A stretch of DNA of 64,000 bases, from assembly GCA_963848205.1 (NCBI GenBank), contig CAWKCV010000001.1, positions 248,001 to 312,000 of the forward strand. The letters run 5' to 3'. A program made the position numbers and the translations under genes. This stretch comes from BOG-908 sp963848205 (lineage in GTDB: Bacteria; Pseudomonadota; Alphaproteobacteria; Acetobacterales; Acetobacteraceae). Below are positions 8,970 to 17,465 of the stretch, in pieces (the first letter of the stretch is position 1; every line of letters begins with the position of its first letter). Under the pieces are notes generated by a model. The model was given only the letters and a program-made list of their open reading frames with translations, was not told the DNA's origin and made no database searches.

Positions 8970-10733
8970 CTAACGCCGCCCGAACAGGCGCTCGATTTCG
9001 GCCTTGGTCAGTTTGATGAAAGTCGGCCGGCCGTGGCTGCAGGTGGCCGAGCGCGGGACGGCTTCCATCTGGCGGAGAAGGGCGTCCATTTCGGCGGGCA
9101 GCATTCGGCGGCCGGCGCGGATGCTCCCGTGACAGGCCATGCGCGCAATGACCGCGTCGAGCCGCTCGTCGAGGCTGACGCTCTCGCCGGTTTCGGCCAG
9201 TTCGTCGGCGATGTCGCGTATCAGCGCCTGGCAGTCGGCCGCGCCCAGGGCTGCCGGGAGCGCGCGCACCAGCACAGCGCCGGCGCCGAAACCTTCCAGT
9301 TCCAGCCCCAGCCGGGCCAGATTGACGACCTCTGCCGCGAGTGCCCCTGCCTGGGCCGGCGGCAGATCGACGACCGCGGGCAGCAGCAACGGCTGGCTGC
9401 GCACCCCGCCTGCCAGCAATTGCGTGCGCAGCGCCTCATGCGTCAGCCGCTCATGGGCGGCATGCTGGTCCACCAGCACCACCGCCTCGTCCGCCGTGGC
9501 CGCCACGATATAGGTGTCGAGCACCTGGGCCACCGCTGCGCCCAGCGGATAGCGTTCGGCATCGGGCAGGGCGCGCGGCGGCTCGGCAAAGCTGCGTGCG
9601 GCTGGCCCGGCATCGCCGAACCCCAGCGACGCCTCCGCCATGCCCGGCGGCATCTGCGCGTGTGCACTGCCGACCAACCGCAAGGCGGGACGCCAGGACA
9701 TGTGTGGCGCGGCCACGCCGGCACCGCCGCCCAGCGCACGTCGCAGGGCGCCGATGACCAGGCCGCGCACCGCCTCGGCGTGGCGGAACCGCAGCTCCGT
9801 CTTCGCCGGGTGCACGTTCACGTCCAGCTCGTCCGGCGGCACGCTGAGCCACAGGGCGACCACGCCGTGCCGCCCGGCGGCGATTACATCGCGATAGGCC
9901 ACGCGCACGGCGACGCGCAGCACCGGGTCGGTCACCGGCCGCCCGTTCACCACCAGCGATTGGCCGGAAGCGGTGGCTCGGCTCACGCTCGGCGCACAGG
10001 CGAAGCCTTCGAGCACCATGCCGTCGCGCGACTCGGCCACCGCCAGGAGTGATGTCGATGCGTCTGCTCCAAGCAGAGCGGCCACCCGTGCGCGCCGGTC
10101 CTGCGCAGGCAGATCGAACGCCACCCGCCCGTCGATCGTCAGCCGGAAAGCGGCGGCCGGCGAGGCCAGCGCCAGCCGCGTCACACATGCTTCGGCATGC
10201 TCGCCTTCCACCCGCGGCGATTTGAGGAATTTGCGCCGTGCCGGGGTGGCGTAGAACAGATCTTCCACGGTCACCCGTGTGCCCGCCGCACCCGCTGCCG
10301 GTGCGACCGGTGCGACCACGCCCCCGGCGACCGCAATTCGGCTGGCATACGGCGCCTCTGCTTCACGTGAAACAATCGTCAGCCGAGCCGCCGCCCCGAT
10401 GCTGGGCAGTGCCTCGCCGCGAAAGCCGAGTGTGGCGATCCGCACCAGGTCGCCGTCCGGCAATTTCGACGTGCAGTGGCGCTGCACCGCGAGCGCCAGG
10501 CAGGCGGGCGACATACCGCACCCGTCGTCGCTCACCTCGATGCGCTCGATGCCGCCGCCGGTGAGCGACACCGCGATCCGCGACGCGCCGGAATCGAGCG
10601 CGTTCTCCACCAGCTCCTTGACCGCGGCAGCCGGCCGCTCGATCACCTCGCCGGCCGCGATACGGTTCACCAGCCCTTCCGGCAGGAGCCGGATAAGTGC
10701 GCGCGGGTGGGGCAAGGGTTGAGCGACGGTCAT
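8970..10733 (-). CDS. mutL: DNA mismatch repair protein MutL
   Basis: Mismatch-repair mediator of 587 residues. The N-terminal GHKL ATPase is intact: IAAGEVIERPAAAVKELVENALDSGA (motif I), DDGCGM (motif II), TLGFRGEALPSI (motif III). The C-terminal dimerisation domain carries DQHA-x2-E-x4-E at about residues 422-433, the metal-dependent endonuclease motif of MutL in bacteria lacking MutH. A near-consensus parS sequence lies in the gene at 10359-10374. It converges on the adenosyltransferase across a 171-base gap in which I see only an imperfect inverted repeat (GCAAGGTT/AACCTTGC). Confidence 0.96.
   Translation of the reverse strand: MTVAQPLPHPRALIRLLPEGLVNRIAAGEVIERPAAAVKELVENALDSGASRIAVSLTGGGIERIEVSDDGCGMSPACLALAVQRHCTSKLPDGDLVRIATLGFRGEALPSIGAAARLTIVSREAEAPYASRIAVAGGVVAPVAPAAGAAGTRVTVEDLFYATPARRKFLKSPRVEGEHAEACVTRLALASPAAAFRLTIDGRVAFDLPAQDRRARVAALLGADASTSLLAVAESRDGMVLEGFACAPSVSRATASGQSLVVNGRPVTDPVLRVAVRVAYRDVIAAGRHGVVALWLSVPPDELDVNVHPAKTELRFRHAEAVRGLVIGALRRALGGGAGVAAPHMSWRPALRLVGSAHAQMPPGMAEASLGFGDAGPAARSFAEPPRALPDAERYPLGAAVAQVLDTYIVAATADEAVVLVDQHAAHERLTHEALRTQLLAGGVRSQPLLLPAVVDLPPAQAGALAAEVVNLARLGLELEGFGAGAVLVRALPAALGAADCQALIRDIADELAETGESVSLDERLDAVIARMACHGSIRAGRRMLPAEMDALLRQMEAVPRSATCSHGRPTFIKLTKAEIERLFGRR
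10359..10374. promoter_or_regulatory. Near-consensus parS (ParB-binding) site inside mutL
   Basis: TGCTTCACGTGAAACA matches the parS consensus TGTTTCACGTGAAACA at 15 of 16 bases and keeps the perfect central palindrome. In the mutL frame the site is spelled by ATT GTT TCA CGT GAA GCA. All six codons end in A or T in a gene dominated by G/C-ending codons, which suggests that the DNA sequence rather than the protein is under constraint. parS sites nucleate ParB near the replication origin. Confidence 0.6.
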
Positions 10734-10792
10734 CTCAACTCGCAGGCTAGCTTAACTACGCCGATCATGTCTCACGAACCGCGACGTAACTT

Positions 10793-11983
10793 TCAGGATG
10801 CGTGACGCAGCCCCCACAATCGCCAGGCGTTCGCGCACAGGCTCAGCCACGCCGGCAGGTTGAGCTGGCCCAGATCGCGCGCCGGCGCCATGCGGTCCAG
10901 CGTGCCGTGGAACAGGCCGTGCTCGAGCTGCTCGACAGCACCAGGGGGCAGGCCGGGGCTCTGGTCCACATACAGCAGCGCGTTTGGACCGTACGCCCGC
11001 AGTCTGGTCAGCAGCGGCGCTGCCTGCGAGCGGGTGATCTGGCCGGGCCGCTGGAACACGAACATGCGGTCGCCGCCCTGCAGCTGGCCGATGAAATGGT
11101 CGCGCATGAAGCGGAGACGCAGCCCGAATTCGGCCTGCACGCGCGCGATCGTGGTCTGGTCGGTCAGCAGAAAGCTGTGCAGGCCGATATCGTAGGTCTC
11201 GTCGCGCACGATATATTCCAGGCCGCCGCCGTCGGCCGGCTCCGCATGCACGCTGATCGCCGTGCCGAGACCTTCGAAACGGCATTCCAGCCCGTGCAGC
11301 AACCCGTCCAGCGTGATGCCGGCGAACCGCAGCAGCCCCAGCGGTTCGGCGCCGACGCGCCGCTGCAGGATGCCGAACTCGCAATTATGCCCGAGCCCCT
11401 CGAAGCACATTGCCAGCGCCTCCGGCGTGAGGCCGACGGCGCGTTCGATCGCCACCACCCGCGCCGCTTCGGACGCTTCCAGCGCCAGCGGCGGCAGCAC
11501 GCTGACCGCGACGGGCGGCGGCGCGGGCGCCTCCAGCACGCGCAGCCGGCGCACCATGAAGCCGAGCCGGCGGGTGTCGCCGCCCGCGCCCAGATCGGCG
11601 GGCCGCGCTGCCTGCGCGTGGCGCAGCGAGATCATCAGCCATCCGTCGGCTCCCATCGCGCGCGCCGGCACACGGTAGGCGACCGTCCCTTCGCCTTCGA
11701 GCCGGTCCTCGCCAACCAGCGCTTCGCCAACCCATACGCTCAGATGCTGCGACGGCAGCCGGCCGGCCACGGTGAAAGGGTTGAGGGCAATCTCCAGCCA
11801 CAATTCGCCCGCGAACGGCGCGGACGGCATCGGCAGTTCCAGCCGGCTGCCCGCTCCAGTGGACCAGGTGAATCCCGCCTCCGGGTCCGCCCATCCCTCC
11901 AGCAGATTGGGCCCGCTCGTGCCCTCCTGCCCGAACACCAAGTCGGCCAGCACCGCCAGACCCTGAACTACCTCGTCCGTCAT
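10793..11983 (-). CDS. Conserved protein of unknown function (DUF1796-like C-terminal half)
   Basis: About 396 residues. The N-terminal third (WADPEAGFTWSTGAGSRLELP... VGEDRLEGEGTVAYRVPA) looks like a beta-rich carbohydrate-related module. The C-terminal half (FEGLGHNCEFGILQRRVGAEPLGLLRFAG, then FMRDHFIGQLQGGDRMFVFQ) resembles the DUF1796 putative cysteine-peptidase-like family, with a possible catalytic Cys in GHNCEFG. No signal peptide. ATG 11983 is preferred over 12019 because the latter would extend into the region upstream of the divergent deacetylase gene. Its function is not known to me. Confidence 0.65.
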   Translation of the reverse strand: MTDEVVQGLAVLADLVFGQEGTSGPNLLEGWADPEAGFTWSTGAGSRLELPMPSAPFAGELWLEIALNPFTVAGRLPSQHLSVWVGEALVGEDRLEGEGTVAYRVPARAMGADGWLMISLRHAQAARPADLGAGGDTRRLGFMVRRLRVLEAPAPPPVAVSVLPPLALEASEAARVVAIERAVGLTPEALAMCFEGLGHNCEFGILQRRVGAEPLGLLRFAGITLDGLLHGLECRFEGLGTAISVHAEPADGGGLEYIVRDETYDIGLHSFLLTDQTTIARVQAEFGLRLRFMRDHFIGQLQGGDRMFVFQRPGQITRSQAAPLLTRLRAYGPNALLYVDQSPGLPPGAVEQLEHGLFHGTLDRMAPARDLGQLNLPAWLSLCANAWRLWGLRHAS

Positions 11984-12047
11984 CGCCCCATCCCACCTGG
12001 TGTCTGGCCCGCTTTGCACCCGGCGCCTGCCGCCACATATCGGGCCG

Positions 12048-13154
12048 GTGACGTCCCCGCTCTATATCGGCAGCGAGATCTACCGCTTCTCCACCTACGG
12101 CGCCTCCCATCCGCTTGCCGTGCCGCGTGTCTCCACCACCACCGATCTCTGCCGCGCCATGGGCTGGCTGCCGGACGCGCAGTTCCGCGCCGCCCCGATG
12201 GCCACACCAGAGCAGGTTTGCCGCTTCCATACGCCCGCCTACATCGCCGCCTTGCAGCGTGCCGAGGCGAGCCAGCAGGTCAACGAGGCCGACCGCGCGC
12301 GCCATCGCATCGGCGCCGAGGGTAATCCGGTCTATCCCGAAATCTACCGCCGCCCGATGACCTCCGCCGGCGGCATCCTGCTCGCCGCCCGCCTCACCGC
12401 CGAGGGCGGCACCATCTTCTGCCCGGGCGGCGGCACCCATCACGGCCGGCCCGACCGCGCCAGCGGCTTCTGCTACCTCAACGACCCGGTGCTCGGCATC
12501 CTCGCCTGGCTCGACCAGGGCCTCACGCGGGTCGCCTATCTCGATATCGACGCCCATCACGGCGACGGTGTGCAGGACGCGTTCGCCGACGACCCGCGCG
12601 TGCTCACCATCAGCATCCACGAGCAGAACCGCTGGCCACGCACCGGGGCCGCCACCGACCGCGCTGGCGGCCACGCGCGCAACCTGCCGGTGCCCGCCGG
12701 CCTCAACGACACCGAAATGCGCCATTTGATCGAGCAGGCCGCGCTGCCCCTCATCGACGCGCACCGGCCGCAGGCGATCTTCCTGCAATGCGGCGCCGAT
12801 GCGCTGGAAGAAGATCCGCTCGCCCGCCTCGCCCTCTCCAACAACGCCCACTGGCAGGTGGTGCACGCGCTGCTCGGCCGCGCGTCTCGGCTCATCGTGA
12901 CCGGAGGCGGCGGCTACAACCCGTGGAGCGTGGCGCGCTGCTGGGCCGGCGTGTGGGCCACGCTGGGCGGACTGCCGATCCCGGCCACGCTCCCGCCCGA
13001 GGCCGAAGCGCTGCTCCGCACGCTGCGCTACAACCGGGCCGCCGGGCGTAACCCGCCGGCCCATTGGTTCACCACCTTGCGCGATACCCCGCGCGAAGGA
13101 ATGGTGCGGCCCGAAATCCTGGCGCTGGCCGCCCGATCGCTGGAGGACGCATGA
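12048..13154 (+). CDS. Histone deacetylase superfamily / AcuC-like deacetylase
   Basis: Zinc-dependent amidohydrolase of about 368 residues acting on acetyl-lysine, acetylpolyamine or a similar acetylamide. Catalytic blocks are visible: PGGGTHHGRPDRASGFCYLND (tandem His charge relay), YLDIDAHHGDG (zinc ligands Asp and His), FLQCGADALEEDPLARL (third ligand Asp) and VTGGGGYNP. GTG 12048 (MTSPLYIGSEIYRFSTYG) is chosen because residues further upstream are not conserved-looking and overlap the divergent gene's leader. The stop overlaps the next start by ATGA. Confidence 0.9.
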   Translation: MTSPLYIGSEIYRFSTYGASHPLAVPRVSTTTDLCRAMGWLPDAQFRAAPMATPEQVCRFHTPAYIAALQRAEASQQVNEADRARHRIGAEGNPVYPEIYRRPMTSAGGILLAARLTAEGGTIFCPGGGTHHGRPDRASGFCYLNDPVLGILAWLDQGLTRVAYLDIDAHHGDGVQDAFADDPRVLTISIHEQNRWPRTGAATDRAGGHARNLPVPAGLNDTEMRHLIEQAALPLIDAHRPQAIFLQCGADALEEDPLARLALSNNAHWQVVHALLGRASRLIVTGGGGYNPWSVARCWAGVWATLGGLPIPATLPPEAEALLRTLRYNRAAGRNPPAHWFTTLRDTPREGMVRPEILALAARSLEDA

Positions 13155-13627
13155 CCAATCTCCCGAACTTCTTCGCAGGCGCCATCCTCGCCTTGCTCGC
13201 CGGCCCCGCCGCGGCGCAGGAGCCGATCGAGCATGCGCAGCCCAAACTCCCCACCCAGAAACTTACCATCGTCTCGAAGAACGGCGCGCGCCACGAATTC
13301 ACCGTCGAAGTCGCCACCACGGCGCGCGAGCAGGAAGTGGGCGAGATGTATCGCACCGACATTCCCGCCAACGAGGGCATGTTCTTCGACTGGGGCACGC
13401 CACGCCAGATGGACATGTGGATGGAACACTGCCCCATTCCCGAGGACATGGTGTTCATCGGCGACGATGGGACCATCACCCATATCGCGGAGAATACGGT
13501 GCCGGAGAGCCTGGCTCATATTTCGTCGGGCGGGCCGGTGCGCGCGACTCTGGAGCTTCAGGGGGGGCTGACGGCAAAGCTCGAGATCTCTCCGGGGGAC
13601 ATCGTGCGGGGCGTTGTCTTCAAGTAG
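13151..13627 (+). CDS. Exported DUF192 family protein
   Basis: A 158-residue protein with a signal peptide (FFAGAILALLAGPAAA-QE) followed by a complete DUF192 domain: TTAREQEVGEMYRTDIPANEGMFFDW, then MWMEHCPIPEDMVFIGDDGTI. DUF192 proteins are small periplasmic or archaeal beta proteins of unsettled function. Translationally coupled to the deacetylase by ATGA. A palindromic element begins 2 bases after the stop. Confidence 0.88.
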   Translation: MTNLPNFFAGAILALLAGPAAAQEPIEHAQPKLPTQKLTIVSKNGARHEFTVEVATTAREQEVGEMYRTDIPANEGMFFDWGTPRQMDMWMEHCPIPEDMVFIGDDGTITHIAENTVPESLAHISSGGPVRATLELQGGLTAKLEISPGDIVRGVVFK

Positions 13628-13628
13628 G

Positions 13629-13670
13629 AATCTTCTTTCTTGAAAGAAAGAGGCAAAGAACTTTTGTTCC
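13629..13670 (+). repeat. Palindromic element copy 2
   Basis: Diverged copy, stem TCTTTCTT-GA-AAGAAAGA, immediately after the DUF192 stop with its GGAA end against the gene. Confidence 0.7.
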
Positions 13671-13683
13671 TGAAGGGCTCACG

Positions 13684-14856
13684 ATGAATACCGATCCTGT
13701 GGTGATTGTGGCGGCGAAGCGGACGCCGATGGGCGCGTTTCAGGGCGCGCTGGCGCAGCATGCGTCGCCGGCGCTGGGCGGGCTGGCCATCGGGGCCGCG
13801 CTCAGCCACGCGAACATCGCAGCCGCCGACATTTCCGAAGTCATCATGGGCTGCGTGCTCCCGGCGGGGCTCGGCCAGGCGCCGGCGCGGCAGGCGGCGT
13901 TTGCCGGCGGGCTGACCGAGGCAACGCCGGCGACCACCATCAACAAGATGTGCGGCTCCGGCATGAAGGCCGTCATGCTCGCGCACGACCAGATCCTCGC
14001 CGGCGACGCGACCATCATGGTCGCCGGCGGCATGGAGAGCATGAGCCGCGCGCCCTACCTGCTCGACCGCGCGCGCGACGGCTACCGGCTCGGCCACGGC
14101 CGCGTGCTCGACCACATGTTCCTCGACGGGCTGGAAGACGCCTACGACCGCGGCCGCCTGATGGGCACGTTCGCCGAGGACACCGCCGAAAGCCTGCAGA
14201 TGACGCGCGCTTCCCAGGACGCGTTCGCGCTGCGCTCGCTGGAACGCGCCCGCGCCGCCACCGCCAGCGGCGCCTTCCACTCCGAGATCGTCGCTGTCCC
14301 CGGCAAGACCGCGCTTGCCGACGACGAGACGCCGGCGAAGGCACGGCCCGAGAAGATTCCCACCCTCAAGCCCGCGTTCCGGCCGGACGGCACGGTGACG
14401 GCGGCCAATTCCAGCTCGATCTCCGACGGTGCGGCCGCCCTCGTGTTGATGCGCCTGTCGGAGGCCGAACGGCGCGGCATCCAGCCGCTCGCCGCCATCC
14501 GCGGCCAGGCGACGCACGCCCAGGCGCCGGCCTGGTTCACCACCGCGCCGATCGGTGCCATGCGGAAGCTTTTCGAGCGCACCGGCTGGTCGAAGGACGA
14601 GGTCGATCTCTACGAAATCAACGAAGCGTTTGCGGTCGTGGCGATGGCGGCGATGCGCGAGCTCGACCTGCCGGACGACCGCGTCAACATAAACGGCGGC
14701 GCCTGCGCGCTCGGCCACCCGATCGGCGCCTCGGGCGCGCGCATCCTGGTGACCCTGCTCGCGGCGTTGCGCGCCAGCGGCGGCAAGCGGGGCGTGGCCT
14801 CGCTCTGCATCGGCGGCGGGGAGGCCACCGCGATGGCGGTCGAACTGCTGACGTAG
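13684..14856 (+). CDS. Acetyl-CoA C-acetyltransferase (thiolase)
   Basis: Condenses two acetyl-CoA to acetoacetyl-CoA, first step towards polyhydroxybutyrate, or works in the reverse beta-oxidation direction. The 390-residue product has the acylated Cys in NKMCGSGMKAV (about residue 88), the His in INGGACALGHPIGASGAR and the C-terminal Cys in SLCIGGGEATA, plus NEAFAVVAM. Start ATG 13684 directly follows a diverged palindromic element. With the PHA synthase-like gene and phaR 1-3 kb downstream, a PhaA role is plausible; no acetoacetyl-CoA reductase (PhaB) is in the window. Confidence 0.92.
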   Translation: MNTDPVVIVAAKRTPMGAFQGALAQHASPALGGLAIGAALSHANIAAADISEVIMGCVLPAGLGQAPARQAAFAGGLTEATPATTINKMCGSGMKAVMLAHDQILAGDATIMVAGGMESMSRAPYLLDRARDGYRLGHGRVLDHMFLDGLEDAYDRGRLMGTFAEDTAESLQMTRASQDAFALRSLERARAATASGAFHSEIVAVPGKTALADDETPAKARPEKIPTLKPAFRPDGTVTAANSSSISDGAAALVLMRLSEAERRGIQPLAAIRGQATHAQAPAWFTTAPIGAMRKLFERTGWSKDEVDLYEINEAFAVVAMAAMRELDLPDDRVNINGGACALGHPIGASGARILVTLLAALRASGGKRGVASLCIGGGEATAMAVELLT

Positions 14857-14928
14857 CGAAAGCCGTCCCAGTCCTCTTCAAAAAGCAGTTCTGCCCCAAC
14901 CCGGCGCGCCCGGGCGCGTAGTCCCCCC

Positions 14929-15948
14929 ATGGACACAATCTCCCGCACCCTTCCCACCCATCGTCTCGGCACGACCGACATGGACATCACCCGCGTCGGT
15001 TTCGGCGCGTGGGCCATCGGCGGCGGCGACTGGTCGTTCGGCTGGGGCCGGCAGGAGGACGACGCCAGCATCGCCGCCATCCACGCGGCGCTCGATGCCG
15101 GCGTGAACTGGATCGACACCGCGGCGGCCTACGGCATCGGCCACAGCGAAGAGGTCGTCGCGCGTGCGCTGGACGGCATCGCCTCCAGTGCGCGGCCCTA
15201 CGTGTTCACCAAAGGCGGCCTGGTCAGCGATCCCGTCAATCCACAGACGCCGCCGGTGCGCGTGGGTGCGCATGACAGCCTCAGGCGCGAGGTGGAGGAT
15301 TCGCTGCGCCGCCTGAAGGTCGAGCGGATCGACCTGTATCAGATGCACTGGCCGGCGGCTGACGTGGGCCTCGAGGATTACTGGCAGACGCTGCTTGACC
15401 TGAAGCACGAGGGCAAACTCCGCGCCGTCGGCCTGTCCAACCACAGCACCGAACAATTGGAGACGGCCGAGGCGCTGGGCCATGTCGATACGCTGCAGCC
15501 GCCGTTCTCCGCCATCAAGCGTCAGTTTGCCGCCAGTCAGCTTCCCTGGTGCGTGGCCCATGAGACAGGCGTGATCGTCTATAGCCCGATGCAGTCCGGC
15601 CTGCTGACCGGCGGGTTCACGGAAGAGCGTGCGCGCAACCTGCCGCAGAACGACTGGCGTGTCCGCAGTTCCGAGTTCACCGGCGACGGGCTTCGTCGCA
15701 ACCTGGCGCTCGCCGCCGCCTTGCGCCCGATCGCCGAACGCCACCACACCACAACGGCCGCGGTGGCGGTCGCCTGGACCCTCGCGTTTCCTGGCGTGAC
15801 GGGCGCCATCGTCGGCGCGCGCAGCCCAGCGCAAGTGTCCGGCTGGATGGATGCGGCGACCCTGCGATTGTCTGCCGAAGACATGGCCGAGATCGCGTCG
15901 GCCATCTCCACGAGCGGCGCGGGCGAAGGTCCTGTGCAGCCGGCCTAG
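14929..15948 (+). CDS. Aldo/keto reductase family oxidoreductase
   Basis: NADP-dependent TIM-barrel reductase of 339 residues. The catalytic tetrad is visible: Asp and Tyr in WIDTAAAYGIGHSEEVVARAL, Lys in YVFTKGG and His in YQMHWP. The C-terminal GVTGAIVGARSPAQV is the cofactor-binding segment. It resembles the YajO/L-glyceraldehyde-3-phosphate reductase branch; the substrate is not predictable. It is 72 bases downstream of the thiolase on the same strand. Confidence 0.9.
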   Translation: MDTISRTLPTHRLGTTDMDITRVGFGAWAIGGGDWSFGWGRQEDDASIAAIHAALDAGVNWIDTAAAYGIGHSEEVVARALDGIASSARPYVFTKGGLVSDPVNPQTPPVRVGAHDSLRREVEDSLRRLKVERIDLYQMHWPAADVGLEDYWQTLLDLKHEGKLRAVGLSNHSTEQLETAEALGHVDTLQPPFSAIKRQFAASQLPWCVAHETGVIVYSPMQSGLLTGGFTEERARNLPQNDWRVRSSEFTGDGLRRNLALAAALRPIAERHHTTTAAVAVAWTLAFPGVTGAIVGARSPAQVSGWMDAATLRLSAEDMAEIASAISTSGAGEGPVQPA

Positions 15949-15972
15949 GCGGAGGGCATCGGCCGGCGCGCG

Positions 15973-16965
15973 CTAAGCGGCGCGCAGCCAGGCGAGCAGC
16001 TCCTCCCACAGTCCGGCGCGCGCGCCCGATCCCGCCACCATGCCGACATGGCCGGCGGGCGGGCGCACGACGTGCGCGCCGGGCAGCAACGCGGCGAGGG
16101 CGAGCGCACTGCCCGGCGGCACGATCCGGTCGCGCGTCGGGATAGCGACAAAGCTCGCAAGGTTGGGCACCTGCACCGGCAGGCCGGCGACGCGCCAGGT
16201 GCCGGCGGCGGGCGCGTTGGCGGCATACCAGCCGCCAATCACCTCGCGCGCGACGGGTGCGGCCAGCGGCACGCCGTCGTTGAGCCAATCTTCGAGGGCG
16301 ACGAACTGCTCGGCCCGCGGGCTCTGCTGCGCCTGGGCGCCGAACGCGCGGTATTTGGCGGCTACGCTGCCCGGCTCGAGCAGGCTGAACAGCGCCTGCA
16401 ACGCATCCACCGGCAGCGTGCCGAGTGCGAGCGCCGGCTCCAACAGCGGCAGCACCCCGGCGAGCCGGCGTGCCGTATCCGGTTCATCGGCCCAGAAATC
16501 CCACGGCGTCGCCAGCAGAACGAGGCGCTGCACCAGGTCGGGCCGGCGCGCTGCGGCCGCGATCGCCATCAGCCCGCCCATGCAGTAGCCGGCCAGCGTC
16601 AGACGCTCGCCGACGGCACCCATCGAGCGCTCCAGCCGCCCGGCGATATAATCGGTGAGCGTGAATGCGCGGGCGGCCGTGTCCGGCCAGCCCCAATCAA
16701 GTAGCAACGGCCGCACGCCCCCCGCCGCGAGAAAGCGCAGCATGGAATGCTCCAGTTGGAGGTCGAGCACATAGGCGCGGTTGACCAGGCTGGGCACAAA
16801 AAGCACACTCGGCCCCTCGCCGCCGTAATCGAGCAGGCGTGTCTCGCCCTCCGCCCAGATGACCGGCGGTTCGGGCACGGCGCGGCAGTAGGGGTGGCGA
16901 CGATAGGCGGCGATGCCGCTCAGCAGCGCCGCGTCCGGCCCTTCAGCCGCCGCCCAGTTCGGCAA
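15973..16965 (-). CDS. PHA synthase-like alpha/beta hydrolase (PhaC-type lipase box)
   Basis: About 330 residues with an alpha/beta hydrolase fold. The nucleophile elbow GYCMGG is the PhaC lipase-like box (Cys instead of Ser). The general-base Asp lies near PTRDRIVPP and the His in GHVGMVAG. This supports polymerisation (or depolymerisation) of hydroxyacyl-CoA, nearest in size to class III PhaC. The 5' end is uncertain: the frame is open to 17121, but the upstream gene's coiled coil occupies the same DNA up to 16943 in another frame, so TTG 16965 is chosen (ATG 17019 is the alternative). Confidence 0.75.
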   Translation of the reverse strand: MPNWAAAEGPDAALLSGIAAYRRHPYCRAVPEPPVIWAEGETRLLDYGGEGPSVLFVPSLVNRAYVLDLQLEHSMLRFLAAGGVRPLLLDWGWPDTAARAFTLTDYIAGRLERSMGAVGERLTLAGYCMGGLMAIAAAARRPDLVQRLVLLATPWDFWADEPDTARRLAGVLPLLEPALALGTLPVDALQALFSLLEPGSVAAKYRAFGAQAQQSPRAEQFVALEDWLNDGVPLAAPVAREVIGGWYAANAPAAGTWRVAGLPVQVPNLASFVAIPTRDRIVPPGSALALAALLPGAHVVRPPAGHVGMVAGSGARAGLWEELLAWLRAA

Positions 16966-17305
16966 GCCGTCGTTCGAGCTCGTCCACGCGCCTGGCCAGT
17001 CGTTCGAGCCGGGCGGCATCTGCGCCATCGCCGCCGGCCGGCTTGCCATCAGCAGATGCAGCCACAGCGGCCGCGGGCCGCGCCGCCGGTTCGGTCCTGG
17101 TGTGTGCCGGCCGCCGTCCATCAGCCGGCGGCGGTGGCGGCAGAAACGCAGCGGCGGTTTGCAGGCCGGCGACCCACAGCCCCAGCCACGCTGCCCAGAG
17201 CTCGGCCGTCTCGCGATCGCCCGACCAGGCAGCCTGCTCGCTGCGCAGAATATCCTGCCAGTCCACCTGCATCTGCTGATGCTTGCCTGGCTCCTCGCCC
17301 GTCAC
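16943..17305 (-). CDS. Small PhaE-like protein upstream of the PHA synthase-like gene
   Basis: A 120-residue protein: a Trp-rich amphipathic N-terminal half (WQDILRSEQAAW...LWAAWLGLWVAGLQTAAAFL), a Pro-rich linker and a C-terminal coiled coil (RLERLARRVDELERRLAEL). It precedes and overlaps the PhaC-like gene and is divergent from phaR. That context and the coiled coil suggest a partner subunit like PhaE of class III synthases, but it is much shorter and the relation is inference. Confidence 0.6.
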   Translation of the reverse strand: MTGEEPGKHQQMQVDWQDILRSEQAAWSGDRETAELWAAWLGLWVAGLQTAAAFLPPPPPADGRRPAHTRTEPAARPAAAVAASADGKPAGGDGADAARLERLARRVDELERRLAELGGG

Positions 17306-17465
17306 CGCGCATGTCCCACCGTCTCCACGATGCGGGTATAGAGAGACGCGGGCTTGCGCGGAAACAAGCGGCCGGAACTCTGCCGATCAGGGGTTTGGTG
17401 CAGTGCCGCACGCATGCTAGCCTCCTCCATCGGCCTTCAGGGCACCGCACCGCCGGAGAACTGGC

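Noticed and set aside
14870..14895. Possible further copy of the palindromic element after the thiolase gene
   Set aside because: Only fragments (AGTCCTCTTCAAAAAGCAGTTCTG) match; without the paired stem it cannot be distinguished from chance.
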